Source: RUG023 sp900315435 (GTDB lineage Bacteria; Spirochaetota; Spirochaetia; Sphaerochaetales; Sphaerochaetaceae). From it: a stretch of DNA of 64,000 nt. The notes beneath the pieces are model-generated. The model was not told the origin of the DNA. It worked only from the letters and a program-made list of their open reading frames with translations, and did no database searches. Of this stretch, positions 26,337 to 34,830 are shown piece after piece. The stretch spans positions 1 to 64,000 of the forward strand of contig CADAJJ010000006.1 of assembly GCA_902788205.1 (NCBI GenBank). The letters are read 5' to 3'. Every line of letters starts with the position of its first letter. Within the stretch, counting starts at the first letter, position 1. The position numbers and the translations under genes were made by a program.

Positions 26337-26690
26337 ATGAGCGCATATGTCATTGTATTTCTGGCAGTCCTCTGCTGTCAGAATCTCTGTGCGGTACCGC
26401 AAAAAGGCAAGGTGGAAAGCTATGAGGACGGAGAGGAAGGCTATGTGACCTTCCATCGGGATGGCACGAAGACACGCACCACCTTCGACGGGTATTGCTA
26501 CACCGCCTACTATCCGGACGGAAGCAAGAAGGTATGCTACCCCGACGGCATAGGCGGCTTTACCACCTACGGTCCGAACGGAACAATATCGCATTCCTAC
26601 GACAACGGCTATGGATACGACACCTATGGTCCGGATGAAACGGTCTCGCGCTCCTACGAAAACGGTGACGGCTTCACTACTTTCGAATGA
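26337..26690 (+). CDS. Small secreted protein with Tyr/Gly/Asp repeats
   Basis: A 117-residue protein with a signal peptide (AYVIVFLAVLCCQNLCA). The mature part is almost entirely short repeats of the form Y-x-P-D/N-G-x followed by Y-x-N/D-G-x-G-x-x-T-Y: TAYYPDGSKK, VCYPDGIGGFTTYGPNG, YDNGYGYDTYGPDE, YENGDGFTTF. These look like strands of a beta-solenoid or small beta-propeller-like surface. The ATG at 26337 has GGAG 8 bases upstream; a GTG 39 bases earlier is the alternative. Function is unknown. Confidence 0.6.
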   Translation: MSAYVIVFLAVLCCQNLCAVPQKGKVESYEDGEEGYVTFHRDGTKTRTTFDGYCYTAYYPDGSKKVCYPDGIGGFTTYGPNGTISHSYDNGYGYDTYGPDETVSRSYENGDGFTTFE

Positions 26691-26824
26691 AAGCATCCAC
26701 TTTCAAGTGATGGCGGCCAGGACGAACCTGATTGTCAGGCCTCTGTTCCATCGTCCTTTGCCCGGCAATCCTCTCTGCATCTTCGAAAGCTTCAGATATG
26801 CGCCATTGACTTTTACACGTGTGT

Positions 26825-26944
26825 GCAGTAACGTACGGACTGCTTGCACGGAGGCAAGTCATTCGTCTCCTTCTTGATACGACGTAAATGACAAGCCGGA
26901 TAAGGCAACAGGCTGCGATGCCCGTGTCTTATCCGGCTTTTTTG
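26825..26944 (+). ncRNA. Candidate structured leader RNA with terminator, upstream of the MATE gene
   Basis: Four possible hairpins follow each other: GCAGT/ACTGC (26825-26843), CTTGC/GCAAG (26843-26858), GTCATT+CGTC pairing with GACG+AATGAC (26858-26892), and a 12-base perfect stem AAGCCGGATAAG/CTTATCCGGCTT (26893-26939) followed by a run of T. The last is a strong intrinsic terminator ending only 34 bases before the ATG, the usual layout of an attenuation-type riboswitch. I do not recognise a known riboswitch class. Confidence 0.5.
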
Positions 26945-26977
26945 TTGTTTCCAGGACAAAGCATCGGAGGTGCCGTC

Positions 26978-28321
26978 ATGGCTCGCACAATGGATTTTAC
27001 CAAAGGAAAGATCGTAGGACCGCTCGTCCGTTTTGCAGGACCCGTGCTTCTCGCCATGTTCCTGCAGGCGCTCTATGGGGCCGTCGACCTGCTCGTCGTA
27101 GGACATTTCGGGACAAGCGCGGATGTTTCAGGAGTCGCCATCGGCTCCCAGCTGATGGCAACCATGACGAACCTGATTGTCAGCTTTGCCATGGGGACGA
27201 CCGTCTACCTCGGACAGAAGATCGGTGAAGGCGACAAGGAGTCCGGTGGCGACATCATCGGCACAAGCATCATCCTCTTCTTTGGAATCGGCGTCATCCT
27301 GACCATCGTCGTGCCTCTTGCCTCCGGAAACCTCGCCAGGCTCATGCACGCTCCGGAGGAATCGTTCCCGCAGACGATGCGCTACATCCAGATTTGTGGT
27401 GCCGGCACCATCATGATTGTCGCCTACAACGTGCTGGGAGCCGTTTTCCGGGGCATCGGAGATTCCACCACTCCACTCATGACCGTCATGATTGCCGCCG
27501 TGGCCAACATCTTCGGCGACCTCCTTCTGGTCAGCGGATTGGGCATGGGTAGTGCCGGTGCGGCGCTCGCGACTGTCGTTTCCCAGGCGATCAGCGTCAT
27601 CGTTTCGTTCTTCCTCATACGGAAACGGCCTCTTCCCTTTACGTTCGGCCCCGGCAGGATCCGTCTGCAGCAATCCATCGCGTCAAAGATCGTCCGTTTC
27701 GGGGCACCGATTGCCCTGCAGGATTTCTTGGTCAGCATTTCATTTCTGGTGATCCTTGCCATCGTGAACACGCTCGGCGTCACGGCATCCGCGGCTGTCG
27801 GCGTCGCGGAAAAGGTCTGCGCATTCATCATGCTCGTGCCGTCGGCATTCATGCAGTCGATGTCATCGTTCGTCGCACAGAACAAGGGAGCCGGGAAAAT
27901 GGACCGGGCTGTCACCGGGACGAAGTATGCGATCGCGCTCTCGACCCTCATCGGCATTGGCATGTTCTATCTTGCGTTTTTCCATGGGGACATCCTTTGC
28001 TCCATCTTCTCTTCGGACATGGCGGTCACCAATGCCGCTGCCGAATATCTGAAAGCCTACGGCATCGACTGCCTGTTCACCTGCTTCCTGTTCTGTCTGG
28101 TCGGCTTCTACAACGGAATCGGACATACGGGTTTTGTCATGGTGCAGGGGGTCATAAGCGCCTTCCTGGTACGGATTCCTGTCTCGTATGGCATGAGCCG
28201 CGCGATAGGAAGCCTGTTTTCCATCGGTCTCGCCATCCCCTGCTCGACAATCCTCCAGATCATCCTGTGCGCAGGGTTTTTCCTTCATCTGAAGAAACGC
28301 GACAGGCACCTATCCTCCTGA
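26978..28321 (+). CDS. MATE-family multidrug/metabolite exporter
   Basis: A 447-residue inner-membrane protein with about twelve hydrophobic helices. The first conserved block is GPVLLAMFLQALYGAVDLLV followed by VGHFG; the mirror block in the second half begins at VRFGAPIALQDFLVSISF. Both fit the MepA/NorM group of cation-coupled exporters. ATG 26978 is preferred because CGGAGG lies 8 bases before it and helices begin just after; an upstream in-frame ATG falls inside the terminator hairpin. Expression is probably set by the leader just upstream. The exported compound is unknown. Confidence 0.88.
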   Translation: MARTMDFTKGKIVGPLVRFAGPVLLAMFLQALYGAVDLLVVGHFGTSADVSGVAIGSQLMATMTNLIVSFAMGTTVYLGQKIGEGDKESGGDIIGTSIILFFGIGVILTIVVPLASGNLARLMHAPEESFPQTMRYIQICGAGTIMIVAYNVLGAVFRGIGDSTTPLMTVMIAAVANIFGDLLLVSGLGMGSAGAALATVVSQAISVIVSFFLIRKRPLPFTFGPGRIRLQQSIASKIVRFGAPIALQDFLVSISFLVILAIVNTLGVTASAAVGVAEKVCAFIMLVPSAFMQSMSSFVAQNKGAGKMDRAVTGTKYAIALSTLIGIGMFYLAFFHGDILCSIFSSDMAVTNAAAEYLKAYGIDCLFTCFLFCLVGFYNGIGHTGFVMVQGVISAFLVRIPVSYGMSRAIGSLFSIGLAIPCSTILQIILCAGFFLHLKKRDRHLSS

Positions 28322-28382
28322 CATCCTTGTCTGGCCCTTCCCGTCCGCACCCGGATGTCCACCAGGTGCGCGTCTGGGCCTG

Positions 28383-30806
28383 TCAGATGAACAGGTTCAC
28401 GTCGCTGGAGCTAGCCGCCTGCATGTAGGTGCCCACCCCGCCAACCTCGACGCCGTCAAGCAACTCTTCTTTGGTCAGTCCCATGACGTCCATCGACATC
28501 TGGCAGGCAATGAAACGCACTCCCTGACGCTTCGCGTCCTCGTACATGGCCCTCAGCTGGGCGACCTGCTTCGCGCGCATGCGCTTTCGCATCATCCGTT
28601 TGCCCATGCCTCCCATCCGCATTTTCGAAAGTCCCAGATGGTCCATGTCCTTGGGAAGCATGGCGCCGAACATCTTTTCCACCGCACTCTTATGGATGTT
28701 CTTTCCTGGCTGCTTCCTCAGTACGGAAAGGCCCCAGAAGGTGAAGAACATCACCGCAGGCTTGCCGCTTGCCGCAGCGCCGTTCGCAAGCACGAAGGCG
28801 GCAAAGACCTTGTCGAAGTCGTTGGAGAAAACGATGATCGACGCTCCTTTCGCCAGAGAGGGCCCGTTGCTTCCTGCCACGGGTCGCGCACCTTTGCGGA
28901 TATGGACGATGGTCATGCCGGCGGACCGGGCGGAATCAAGCAACGTGTTGCCCGTCATGGAGCACCAGGAGACCACGTCATTGGCAAAACCGGGATCGGT
29001 CGCGTGCACCTCGAGCACATCCCCTTCCTTCAACATGTCCATCTTCCCCTTCAGGGCCACGATGGGACCGGGACAGGATAGCCCGCAGGCGTCAAGGACC
29101 AGGCGAGAAGGAGCCGCGTGTTCCCTGTGGCCCGTCGGTCCTGCGTTCCGCAGAACGGTTTCGTGCATCGCGCTCCATGTCTTGTAGCCACCGGTCATGT
29201 TCCACACCTGCGTATAGCCATGTTGGCGGAGAATGCGGAGAGCGATGTGGCCCCTCAGCCCGATGGCGCACATCAGGATGACCGGACGGTCGGTCGGAAT
29301 CTCTTCCATACGGTCCCGGATCTCGCGATGGGGAATAGGGAGAGCGCCTGGATAGGAGCCGAGGACGACCTCGTCAGGAGTCCGCACGTCCACGACGAGG
29401 GCGTGGTCGTCCCGCACCATCCGGTCGGCTTCATTCCATGTCACCACCTGGTCGAGTCCTTCCAGACAGTTGGTGGCGATGAAACCGAGCATGTTGAGGA
29501 TATCCTTCGCCGAACCGAACGGAGGAGCATAGGCCTGCTCGAATGCCGCGAGGTCGTAGACCGTCCCGCCTTTGGCGATCAGGGCGGAGAGCACATCCAC
29601 ATGGGCCACTACCCCGCCGTAGCCGACCATCTGGCCGCCGAGAAGCCGGCCGCTCTGTCTCTCATAGATGATTTTCCCCGACAGCGGTTTCGCGCCGGGA
29701 TAGTAGGAGGCATGGTCCATGCCATGGGTGACGGCGACGGCATACGCATATCCCATCGTCCCGGCCTGCCGCTCATTGAGCCCGACACTGCCTGCCTCGA
29801 GGTCGAATACCTTGGCTATCGAGGCGCCATAGGTTCCGGGATAGGGCGTGCACGTACCGCTTACCATGCTGTCGGCACACAGCCGCGCCATCTTGTTGGC
29901 CGGTCCGGCAAGCGCCACCGCAATCGGCTTGCCATCAAATGGAGAGGGATAGGCGATGGCATCCCCGATCGCATAGATGTGCGGGTCGCTGCTCTGGAAC
30001 CGTTCGTTGACCAGGATATACCCACGGCCATCGAGCGCGAGACCGGCATCCTTCGCCAGCGTGCTATCAGGGCGCACGCCGATAGCGAGGATGACGAAGT
30101 CGTTGCCTTCCACATCGCCCTTGCTCGTCCTGACGGTTACCACGCTTCCCTGACGGATGATGGCTTGGACGGAGGAAGCAAGATGCAGCTCGACACCCCC
30201 GTTAGAGAGCTCGCGATGCACCGATGCCGCCATTTCCGGATCGAGGGTCGTCATGCACTGGTCCGCAGCCTCCACAAGACTGACCGAAAGGCCCTTCCGG
30301 ACCAGATTCTCCGCCATCTCGATGCCGATGAAGCCACCCCCGACCACCGTGGCACGCCTCGCCCCCGCGATATGCCCGACGACCTTGTCTATGTCAGGGA
30401 TGGAGCGGACCGTCAGGACTGCTTCGTCCTCCACTCCGGCGATGGGAGGGACAAACGGTTTGGCTCCCGGGCTGAGCACCAGCTCGTCATAGGGATAGGA
30501 CGACTCGGCTCCATCGGAGACGACCGTGACCAGTTTGCGCTTGGGATCGATACGGGTCACCTTGCTTTGGGTATGGACATCGATGCGGAACACGTCCCTG
30601 AGCGTCTCGATAGGGGTGACCAGCAGGTTCTTCCGGTCCTGGATGACCCCTCCGGCATAGTACGGCAGTCCGCAATTGGCAAAACTCACATACGGGCCTT
30701 GCTCAAACAGGATGATGGTTCCCTCTTCGTCACGCCGCCTGATCCGGGCGGCGACACCTGCTCCTCCGGCCACTCCACCGACAACGACATAGGTCTTCTT
30801 GCTCAT
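28383..30806 (-). CDS. CoA-disulfide-reductase-like flavoprotein fused to rhodanese, TusA and DsrE domains
   Basis: An 807-residue four-domain sulfur-transfer protein. Residues 1-~440: FAD/NAD(P)H disulfide reductase of the CoADR type with VVVGGVAGGAGVAARIRRR and the redox Cys45 in FANCGLPY. ~455-545: rhodanese with the active loop CAIGLRG (Cys ~512). ~565-640: TusA with CGLSCPGP (Cys ~576). ~650-807: DsrE-like with IACQMSMDVMG (Cys ~769). All four reactive cysteines are kept, so persulfide sulfur could pass along one chain. ATG 30806 has an AAGGAGG site; its first bases overlap the MarR gene's stop. Likely work is polysulfide or CoA-persulfide reduction and sulfur delivery in the cytoplasm. 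Confidence 0.88.
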   Translation of the reverse strand: MSKKTYVVVGGVAGGAGVAARIRRRDEEGTIILFEQGPYVSFANCGLPYYAGGVIQDRKNLLVTPIETLRDVFRIDVHTQSKVTRIDPKRKLVTVVSDGAESSYPYDELVLSPGAKPFVPPIAGVEDEAVLTVRSIPDIDKVVGHIAGARRATVVGGGFIGIEMAENLVRKGLSVSLVEAADQCMTTLDPEMAASVHRELSNGGVELHLASSVQAIIRQGSVVTVRTSKGDVEGNDFVILAIGVRPDSTLAKDAGLALDGRGYILVNERFQSSDPHIYAIGDAIAYPSPFDGKPIAVALAGPANKMARLCADSMVSGTCTPYPGTYGASIAKVFDLEAGSVGLNERQAGTMGYAYAVAVTHGMDHASYYPGAKPLSGKIIYERQSGRLLGGQMVGYGGVVAHVDVLSALIAKGGTVYDLAAFEQAYAPPFGSAKDILNMLGFIATNCLEGLDQVVTWNEADRMVRDDHALVVDVRTPDEVVLGSYPGALPIPHREIRDRMEEIPTDRPVILMCAIGLRGHIALRILRQHGYTQVWNMTGGYKTWSAMHETVLRNAGPTGHREHAAPSRLVLDACGLSCPGPIVALKGKMDMLKEGDVLEVHATDPGFANDVVSWCSMTGNTLLDSARSAGMTIVHIRKGARPVAGSNGPSLAKGASIIVFSNDFDKVFAAFVLANGAAASGKPAVMFFTFWGLSVLRKQPGKNIHKSAVEKMFGAMLPKDMDHLGLSKMRMGGMGKRMMRKRMRAKQVAQLRAMYEDAKRQGVRFIACQMSMDVMGLTKEELLDGVEVGGVGTYMQAASSSDVNLFI

Positions 30807-31171
30807 CCTCGTTCCTCCTTGCGGGCTGAAATCATGGATTCGATGTAAGAAGGAAGCGAGACGGAACCATGGTGGATCACGTCCAGCTTCTCCTTCCCTT
30901 TGGCGGTCAGCGTTATGCATACGCTCCGCCGGTCGCGCGCCGAGGCGGTACGTTCCACCAGCCCCTGCTTCTCAAGCGCATCAAGCAGCCGGGTCAGACG
31001 GGAGGGGGAAAGGCGCATCTGGAAGGCCAGAGCGCCTGGTTCCCCGTACCCGCTTTCTACGGCGCAGAGCACCGACGCCTGCTGGATGGTCAGCCCGTAT
31101 GCGTCGACAAGATCCTCTTCCACTTGCTGCAAGTCGCTGGTCAATGTACGCAAGGCGCAGAAATCAATCAT
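30803..31171 (-). CDS. MarR-family transcriptional regulator
   Basis: A 122-residue winged-helix regulator: LTIQQASVLCAVESGYGEPG, then MRLSPSRLTRLLDALEKQGL as recognition helix and RTASARDRRSVCITLTAKG as wing, all standard for MarR. ATG 31171 is preferred (GGAG 6 bases upstream) over an ATG 12 bases earlier. Its stop overlaps the start of the sulfur-transfer flavoprotein by 4 bases, so the pair forms one operon and the regulator most likely controls it. There is one Cys at the N-terminus (FCALRTL) that could sense oxidants or persulfides (speculative). Confidence 0.88.
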   Translation of the reverse strand: MIDFCALRTLTSDLQQVEEDLVDAYGLTIQQASVLCAVESGYGEPGALAFQMRLSPSRLTRLLDALEKQGLVERTASARDRRSVCITLTAKGKEKLDVIHHGSVSLPSYIESMISARKEERG

Positions 31172-31194
31172 GGTCAGCTCCATATATTTGATAC

Positions 31195-31218
31195 TAGCAA
31201 TTGTTGTTATTAGCAATT
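31195..31218 (-). promoter_or_regulatory. Two TAGCAATT direct repeats upstream of the MarR/sulfur operon
   Basis: TAGCAATT occurs at 31195-31202 and 31211-31218, spaced 16 bases start to start, in the AT-rich stretch just before the MarR start. Equal-phase copies in this place suit an operator for the MarR protein. The partner promoter elements are not clear. Confidence 0.35.
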
Positions 31219-31702
31219 TATAACCAAGACGATTCCCTTGTCAAGGTTCCTTTCATCCAGCGAAGGCGATTTCCTGCTTGTCCGCGTCAACCACGGCATC
31301 CGTACGAATCAACGCCTCAGGTCGCGCAGAAAACCATGTCGGTGCATCCAGCAGGTCTTCGGCTTTCTTGCCGGGTACGCGGATAGGAAACCCCGCTCAG
31401 GGCATACTTGGGAAACCGCACATGGATGCCATATTCCTCCAGCCGGCGGAGGCCGATGCGCGCCTCATGCTGGGCAAACTCACAATCGTGATATCCCTGA
31501 TCATCCGGGTATCCTGACAAGGAGTGGGTACAGCCTGCCGGAACAAGCAACACGCAATTCTTGTTTGCCGATAGCATCATGTCATTTGATGATACGGGAT
31601 TCTTGCATACCGGTCCGTTGCTCGCACATCCACCGTCCGCCAGTCTCTTTCCGCATCCAGAAACGGCTCAATCCCGATTATCCGTCCAAAAGAACAAAAA
31701 AA
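31219..31702. other. Gene-free stretch between divergent operons
   Basis: About 480 bases with no supported gene. An 87-codon minus-strand frame (31317-31580) is open but has no ribosome site and no family I recognise. No hairpin or repeat stands out. The right end grows A-rich towards the promoter of the importer operon. Confidence 0.5.
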
Positions 31703-31758
31703 CACAATGTTAAGACAAGAATACACACATTGTGAAGTTCGGTGTCCCAGAATACAAT
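31703..31758 (+). promoter_or_regulatory. Promoter with overlapping palindrome upstream of the importer/two-component/esterase operon
   Basis: -35 TTGTGA (31730-31735), 17-base spacer, -10 TACAAT (31753-31758), 28 bases before the start codon. A perfect inverted repeat CACAATGT (31703-31710) and ACATTGTG (31727-31734), separated by 16 bases, overlaps the -35 box; this is where an activator such as the AraC-type response regulator of the same operon could bind. Confidence 0.6.
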
Positions 31759-31786
31759 GAAACGAAACATATTGAGAGGTTTTGTT

Positions 31787-33070
31787 ATGAAGAAAATCAT
31801 TTGTTCTCTTCTTGTGTGCGCTCTGGCTTCTCAGGTTTTTGCCAATGGAACGGCAGAAAAAACGGCGGACACACGTTCGAATCAACCGGAAACCGTGACC
31901 ATCCGCCTTGTCCATTACATGGGAGAGCAGGCGAAGCGGGACGCTCTTGCCAAGATGATCGAGGTCTATCAGAAAGATCATCCGAACGTGAAGGTCGACA
32001 TCGAGACCGTTAATTCTTCCTCATATCTTGCCTCGTACAAGAATTATATCGCTGCAGGCGACATGCCGGACATCCTGTTTGGAAAGCCGCAGAACCTGAC
32101 CGAATTCGTCAAAGCCGGATACTTCAAGGATCTCGCCAATGAAGACTACATGACGAACGTGCTCTCCATCCTGAAAGACGAATGCACGGTCAACGGTGGT
32201 GTGTACGGATTCCCCATCGACGCGCAAGTCAAGGGTGTGTTCTACAACAAGAAGATGTTTGCGGATGCCGGTGTGCAGGTTCCGACCACCAAAGACGCAT
32301 TCTTCCAGGTCTGCGACACCTTCAAGGCGAAAGGCATCCATCCGCTGATCCATCCCTACAACTTCATCCACGGCGTGTTCCATGAGCTCGACGCGTTCTT
32401 CACCTCTGAAGCCGCGGCAACTGGCAACGGCCAGGTCTGGATGGACTCCCAGAGCGGGAAAGCCAATCTCTCCGACAACCGGATGATGCACGAAGCGCTC
32501 GAGGAGTTCAACAAACTGGTTTCCTACAAGGATCCCGGCGACACCGCTGTCGACCAGCCGCAGGGCATCCAGAATCTCGCTGCCGGCCAGAGGCCGATGT
32601 ACATCAACGGTGGCTGGCTGATGGGTGATGTGATGGCCGCCGCACCGGATGGCGATTTCGGACTCTTCCCGATGCCGTGGTCGAACAATCCCAAGGAGAA
32701 CAAACTGTGGGTCGGCATCGATGACTGCTTCATCGTTTCCGCTTCCACGAAACACCCGCAGGAAGTCCACGACCTGCTCGCCTCGTTCGCCAGTCAGGAA
32801 TCATCCGAAATCTGGCTCGACACGGCGAAGCTGATGAGCAGCAACACGAAGGTCTCCACCGAGAACGCAAACGGACTCATCCAGGCAATCAAAGGGTATT
32901 TCGACACGAACCAGATTGTCTCCAAGAGCCTGGTTCCCGATTACACCAGCGAGTACTCCACCGCGTTCAGGACCCAGCTCCAGTATTTCGTGACGCTTGA
33001 CGATTCCCAACGCAATGTCGACACGTTCCTCAAAGAGGTCGACAAGGAAATCGCCTCCATCAGACAGTAA
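31787..33070 (+). CDS. Extracellular solute-binding protein of a sugar ABC importer
   Basis: A 427-residue family-1 binding protein. The signal peptide ends in SQVFANGTAEK. The mature part has VTIRLVHYMGEQAKRDAL, IEVYQKDHPNVKVDIETVN and YIAAGDMPDIL, all typical of MalE/UgpB-like sugar-binding proteins. ATG 31787 is preceded by GAGAGG at 7-8 bases; earlier in-frame starts lie in the promoter. A strong stem-loop follows the gene, then two permeases, a histidine kinase, a response regulator and an esterase on the same strand. Substrate is probably a xylan- or glucuronoxylan-derived oligosaccharide, inferred from the esterase only. Confidence 0.9.
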   Translation: MKKIICSLLVCALASQVFANGTAEKTADTRSNQPETVTIRLVHYMGEQAKRDALAKMIEVYQKDHPNVKVDIETVNSSSYLASYKNYIAAGDMPDILFGKPQNLTEFVKAGYFKDLANEDYMTNVLSILKDECTVNGGVYGFPIDAQVKGVFYNKKMFADAGVQVPTTKDAFFQVCDTFKAKGIHPLIHPYNFIHGVFHELDAFFTSEAAATGNGQVWMDSQSGKANLSDNRMMHEALEEFNKLVSYKDPGDTAVDQPQGIQNLAAGQRPMYINGGWLMGDVMAAAPDGDFGLFPMPWSNNPKENKLWVGIDDCFIVSASTKHPQEVHDLLASFASQESSEIWLDTAKLMSSNTKVSTENANGLIQAIKGYFDTNQIVSKSLVPDYTSEYSTAFRTQLQYFVTLDDSQRNVDTFLKEVDKEIASIRQ

Positions 33071-33078
33071 GAGTCCTT

Positions 33079-33104
33079 CTCCCACGCCACGCGCGGCGTG
33101 GGAG
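33079..33104 (+). terminator. Stem-loop between binding-protein and permease genes
   Basis: CTCCCACGCC pairs with GGCGTGGGAG (10 bases) around a 6-base loop. It is followed by CTTTCC rather than a T run, so it more likely stabilises the binding-protein mRNA or partly stops transcription than ends the operon. Confidence 0.6.
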
Positions 33105-33136
33105 CTTTCCCGTTTCCAGTTTGCAGGATGCCAAAT

Positions 33137-33994
33137 ATGCTATCTCATAAAACAATCCGGCGTTTTGAGGAATTCACATTCGTCATGCCGGCTCTGATTC
33201 TTTTTCTGGCTTTTGTGGTCTATCCCTTTTTCAGCGGATTCCCCCTTTCCTTCTACAAATGGGATGGCATGAGTCCGCAGAAGACCTTCGTCGGCCTCAA
33301 TAATTACCTCCGGTTCTTTCAGGACCGCAATGTGGGAAACGCCGTAAAGAACACCCTGGTCTTCACCATCCTGTCCATGGTCTGTTCGAACCTCATAGGC
33401 CTGTCTCTCGCCCTGCTGCTCCACCGGAGCACCCGGTTCAACAGCGTATGCAGGACCGTCATTTTCGTACCCTATTGTCTCAGCCTTGTCCTTTCGTCCT
33501 ATATCTGGCGCTATGTATACAGCGACGTCTTTTACGGGATGTTCCGCATTCCAAGCCCACTGGGATCCACGGAATGGGTCATGCTCGGCCTTGCGGTCAT
33601 CGCAATCTGGAGGGATTGCAGCTACTGCATGGTCGTGTACATCGCGGCCATCCAAGGCATTTCCCCCCATTTCTACGAGGCTGCCCAGATTGAGGGGTGT
33701 CCCCGGGTGCGCCAGTTCTTTTCCATCACGCTTCCGATGATAGGACCGGCAATCACATCCAATTTCACGTTGTTGCTTGCGTGGGGCATGAAGGTGTTCG
33801 ACTATCCTATGGCCGCCACGGCAGGAGGCCCAGGCCGGGCATCGGAAACCGTTGCCATGCTCATATACAACAACCTTTTCGTCTATTTCAAGGCGGGATA
33901 CGGACAAGCTGTCGCAGTCATTTTCACCGCAATGATCTTTGTCTGCAGCACAGGCCTTTCCCGGACGCTCCGCAAAAGGGAGGTCGAACTCTGA
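33137..33994 (+). CDS. Sugar ABC transporter permease (MalF/UgpA type)
   Basis: A 285-residue permease with six helices (LILFLAFVVYPFFSGFPLSF first). The ATPase-contact loop is FYEAAQIEGCPRVRQFFSIT followed by LPM. ATG 33137 is chosen because AGGA lies 8 bases before it; an ATG at 33128 is the alternative. The stop shares a base with the start of the next permease (TGATG). Confidence 0.9.
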   Translation: MLSHKTIRRFEEFTFVMPALILFLAFVVYPFFSGFPLSFYKWDGMSPQKTFVGLNNYLRFFQDRNVGNAVKNTLVFTILSMVCSNLIGLSLALLLHRSTRFNSVCRTVIFVPYCLSLVLSSYIWRYVYSDVFYGMFRIPSPLGSTEWVMLGLAVIAIWRDCSYCMVVYIAAIQGISPHFYEAAQIEGCPRVRQFFSITLPMIGPAITSNFTLLLAWGMKVFDYPMAATAGGPGRASETVAMLIYNNLFVYFKAGYGQAVAVIFTAMIFVCSTGLSRTLRKREVEL

Positions 33995-34830
33995 TGCTGC
34001 AAAAAACCAACCATCCCCTCCAGAAGAGTCTTTTGGATCTTCTCCGCTGTTTCGTCACGCTGGTCATCTTCGCGCCTTTCTATATCGCGATCATCTATTC
34101 GGTCAAATCGAAACCGGAACTCGTCACCAACCGTCTGGCTTGGCCGAAAACCATCCACTGGGAGAATTTCACGACCGCCATCAGGGTCTCCAACTTCGGA
34201 CTCGCCTTGAAGAACAGCGCGGTCACTACCGTCATTTCTGTGGCATGCATCACGCTCGTCTGCTCGATGGCCGCCTACATCATCGCCAGGAAGAACAACC
34301 GGTTGTACAATTTCCTGTATTACGTCTTCCTTGGGGCGATGATCATTCCATTCCAGTCCATCATGACCCCGTTGTACGTGATGATGAAGCAGATGGGCCT
34401 GCTCAACACACTGCTGGGATTCGTGCTGATCAAAATCAGCTTCCAGATCGCGTTCACCGTCTTGTTGGTGACAGGATTCGTGAAAACGGTTCCCCGGGAC
34501 CTGGAAGAGGCCGCCTCCATCGATGGATACAATATCTACCAGGTGTTCGCAAGGATTGTGCTGCCGCTCATGCAGCCGATCATTCTTACCTCGATCGTCC
34601 TCAATGCCCTCAACGTGTGGAACGACTTCCAGACATCGCTCACCTTCCTCCAGAAAAAGGAAGTGCGGACCGTCCCATTGACGCAGTATTTCTTCTTTGG
34701 AGAGAACAATATCGAGCTGGGGCTTGCCTTCGCCCTTTTCATGATCAGCATGATTCCGGTTCTTGTCCTGTACTTCGCATTGCAGAAATACATCATCAGC
34801 GGAATCACCGCCGGCAGCGTGAAAGGATGA
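33994..34830 (+). CDS. Sugar ABC transporter permease (MalG/UgpE type)
   Basis: A 278-residue permease partner. Visible: a first helix CFVTLVIFAPFYIAIIYSV, the EAA loop LEEAASIDGYNIYQVFARIV followed by LPL, and the usual ending KYIISGITAGSVKG. The start overlaps the previous stop by one base with GGGAGG upstream; its own stop overlaps the kinase start by 4 bases. No ATPase gene is in the operon. Confidence 0.92.
   Translation: MLQKTNHPLQKSLLDLLRCFVTLVIFAPFYIAIIYSVKSKPELVTNRLAWPKTIHWENFTTAIRVSNFGLALKNSAVTTVISVACITLVCSMAAYIIARKNNRLYNFLYYVFLGAMIIPFQSIMTPLYVMMKQMGLLNTLLGFVLIKISFQIAFTVLLVTGFVKTVPRDLEEAASIDGYNIYQVFARIVLPLMQPIILTSIVLNALNVWNDFQTSLTFLQKKEVRTVPLTQYFFFGENNIELGLAFALFMISMIPVLVLYFALQKYIISGITAGSVKG

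Noticed and set aside
31317..31580. 87-codon minus-strand frame in the gap before the sugar importer
   Set aside because: No ribosome site, no recognised family; it may be a decayed gene but I cannot support it.
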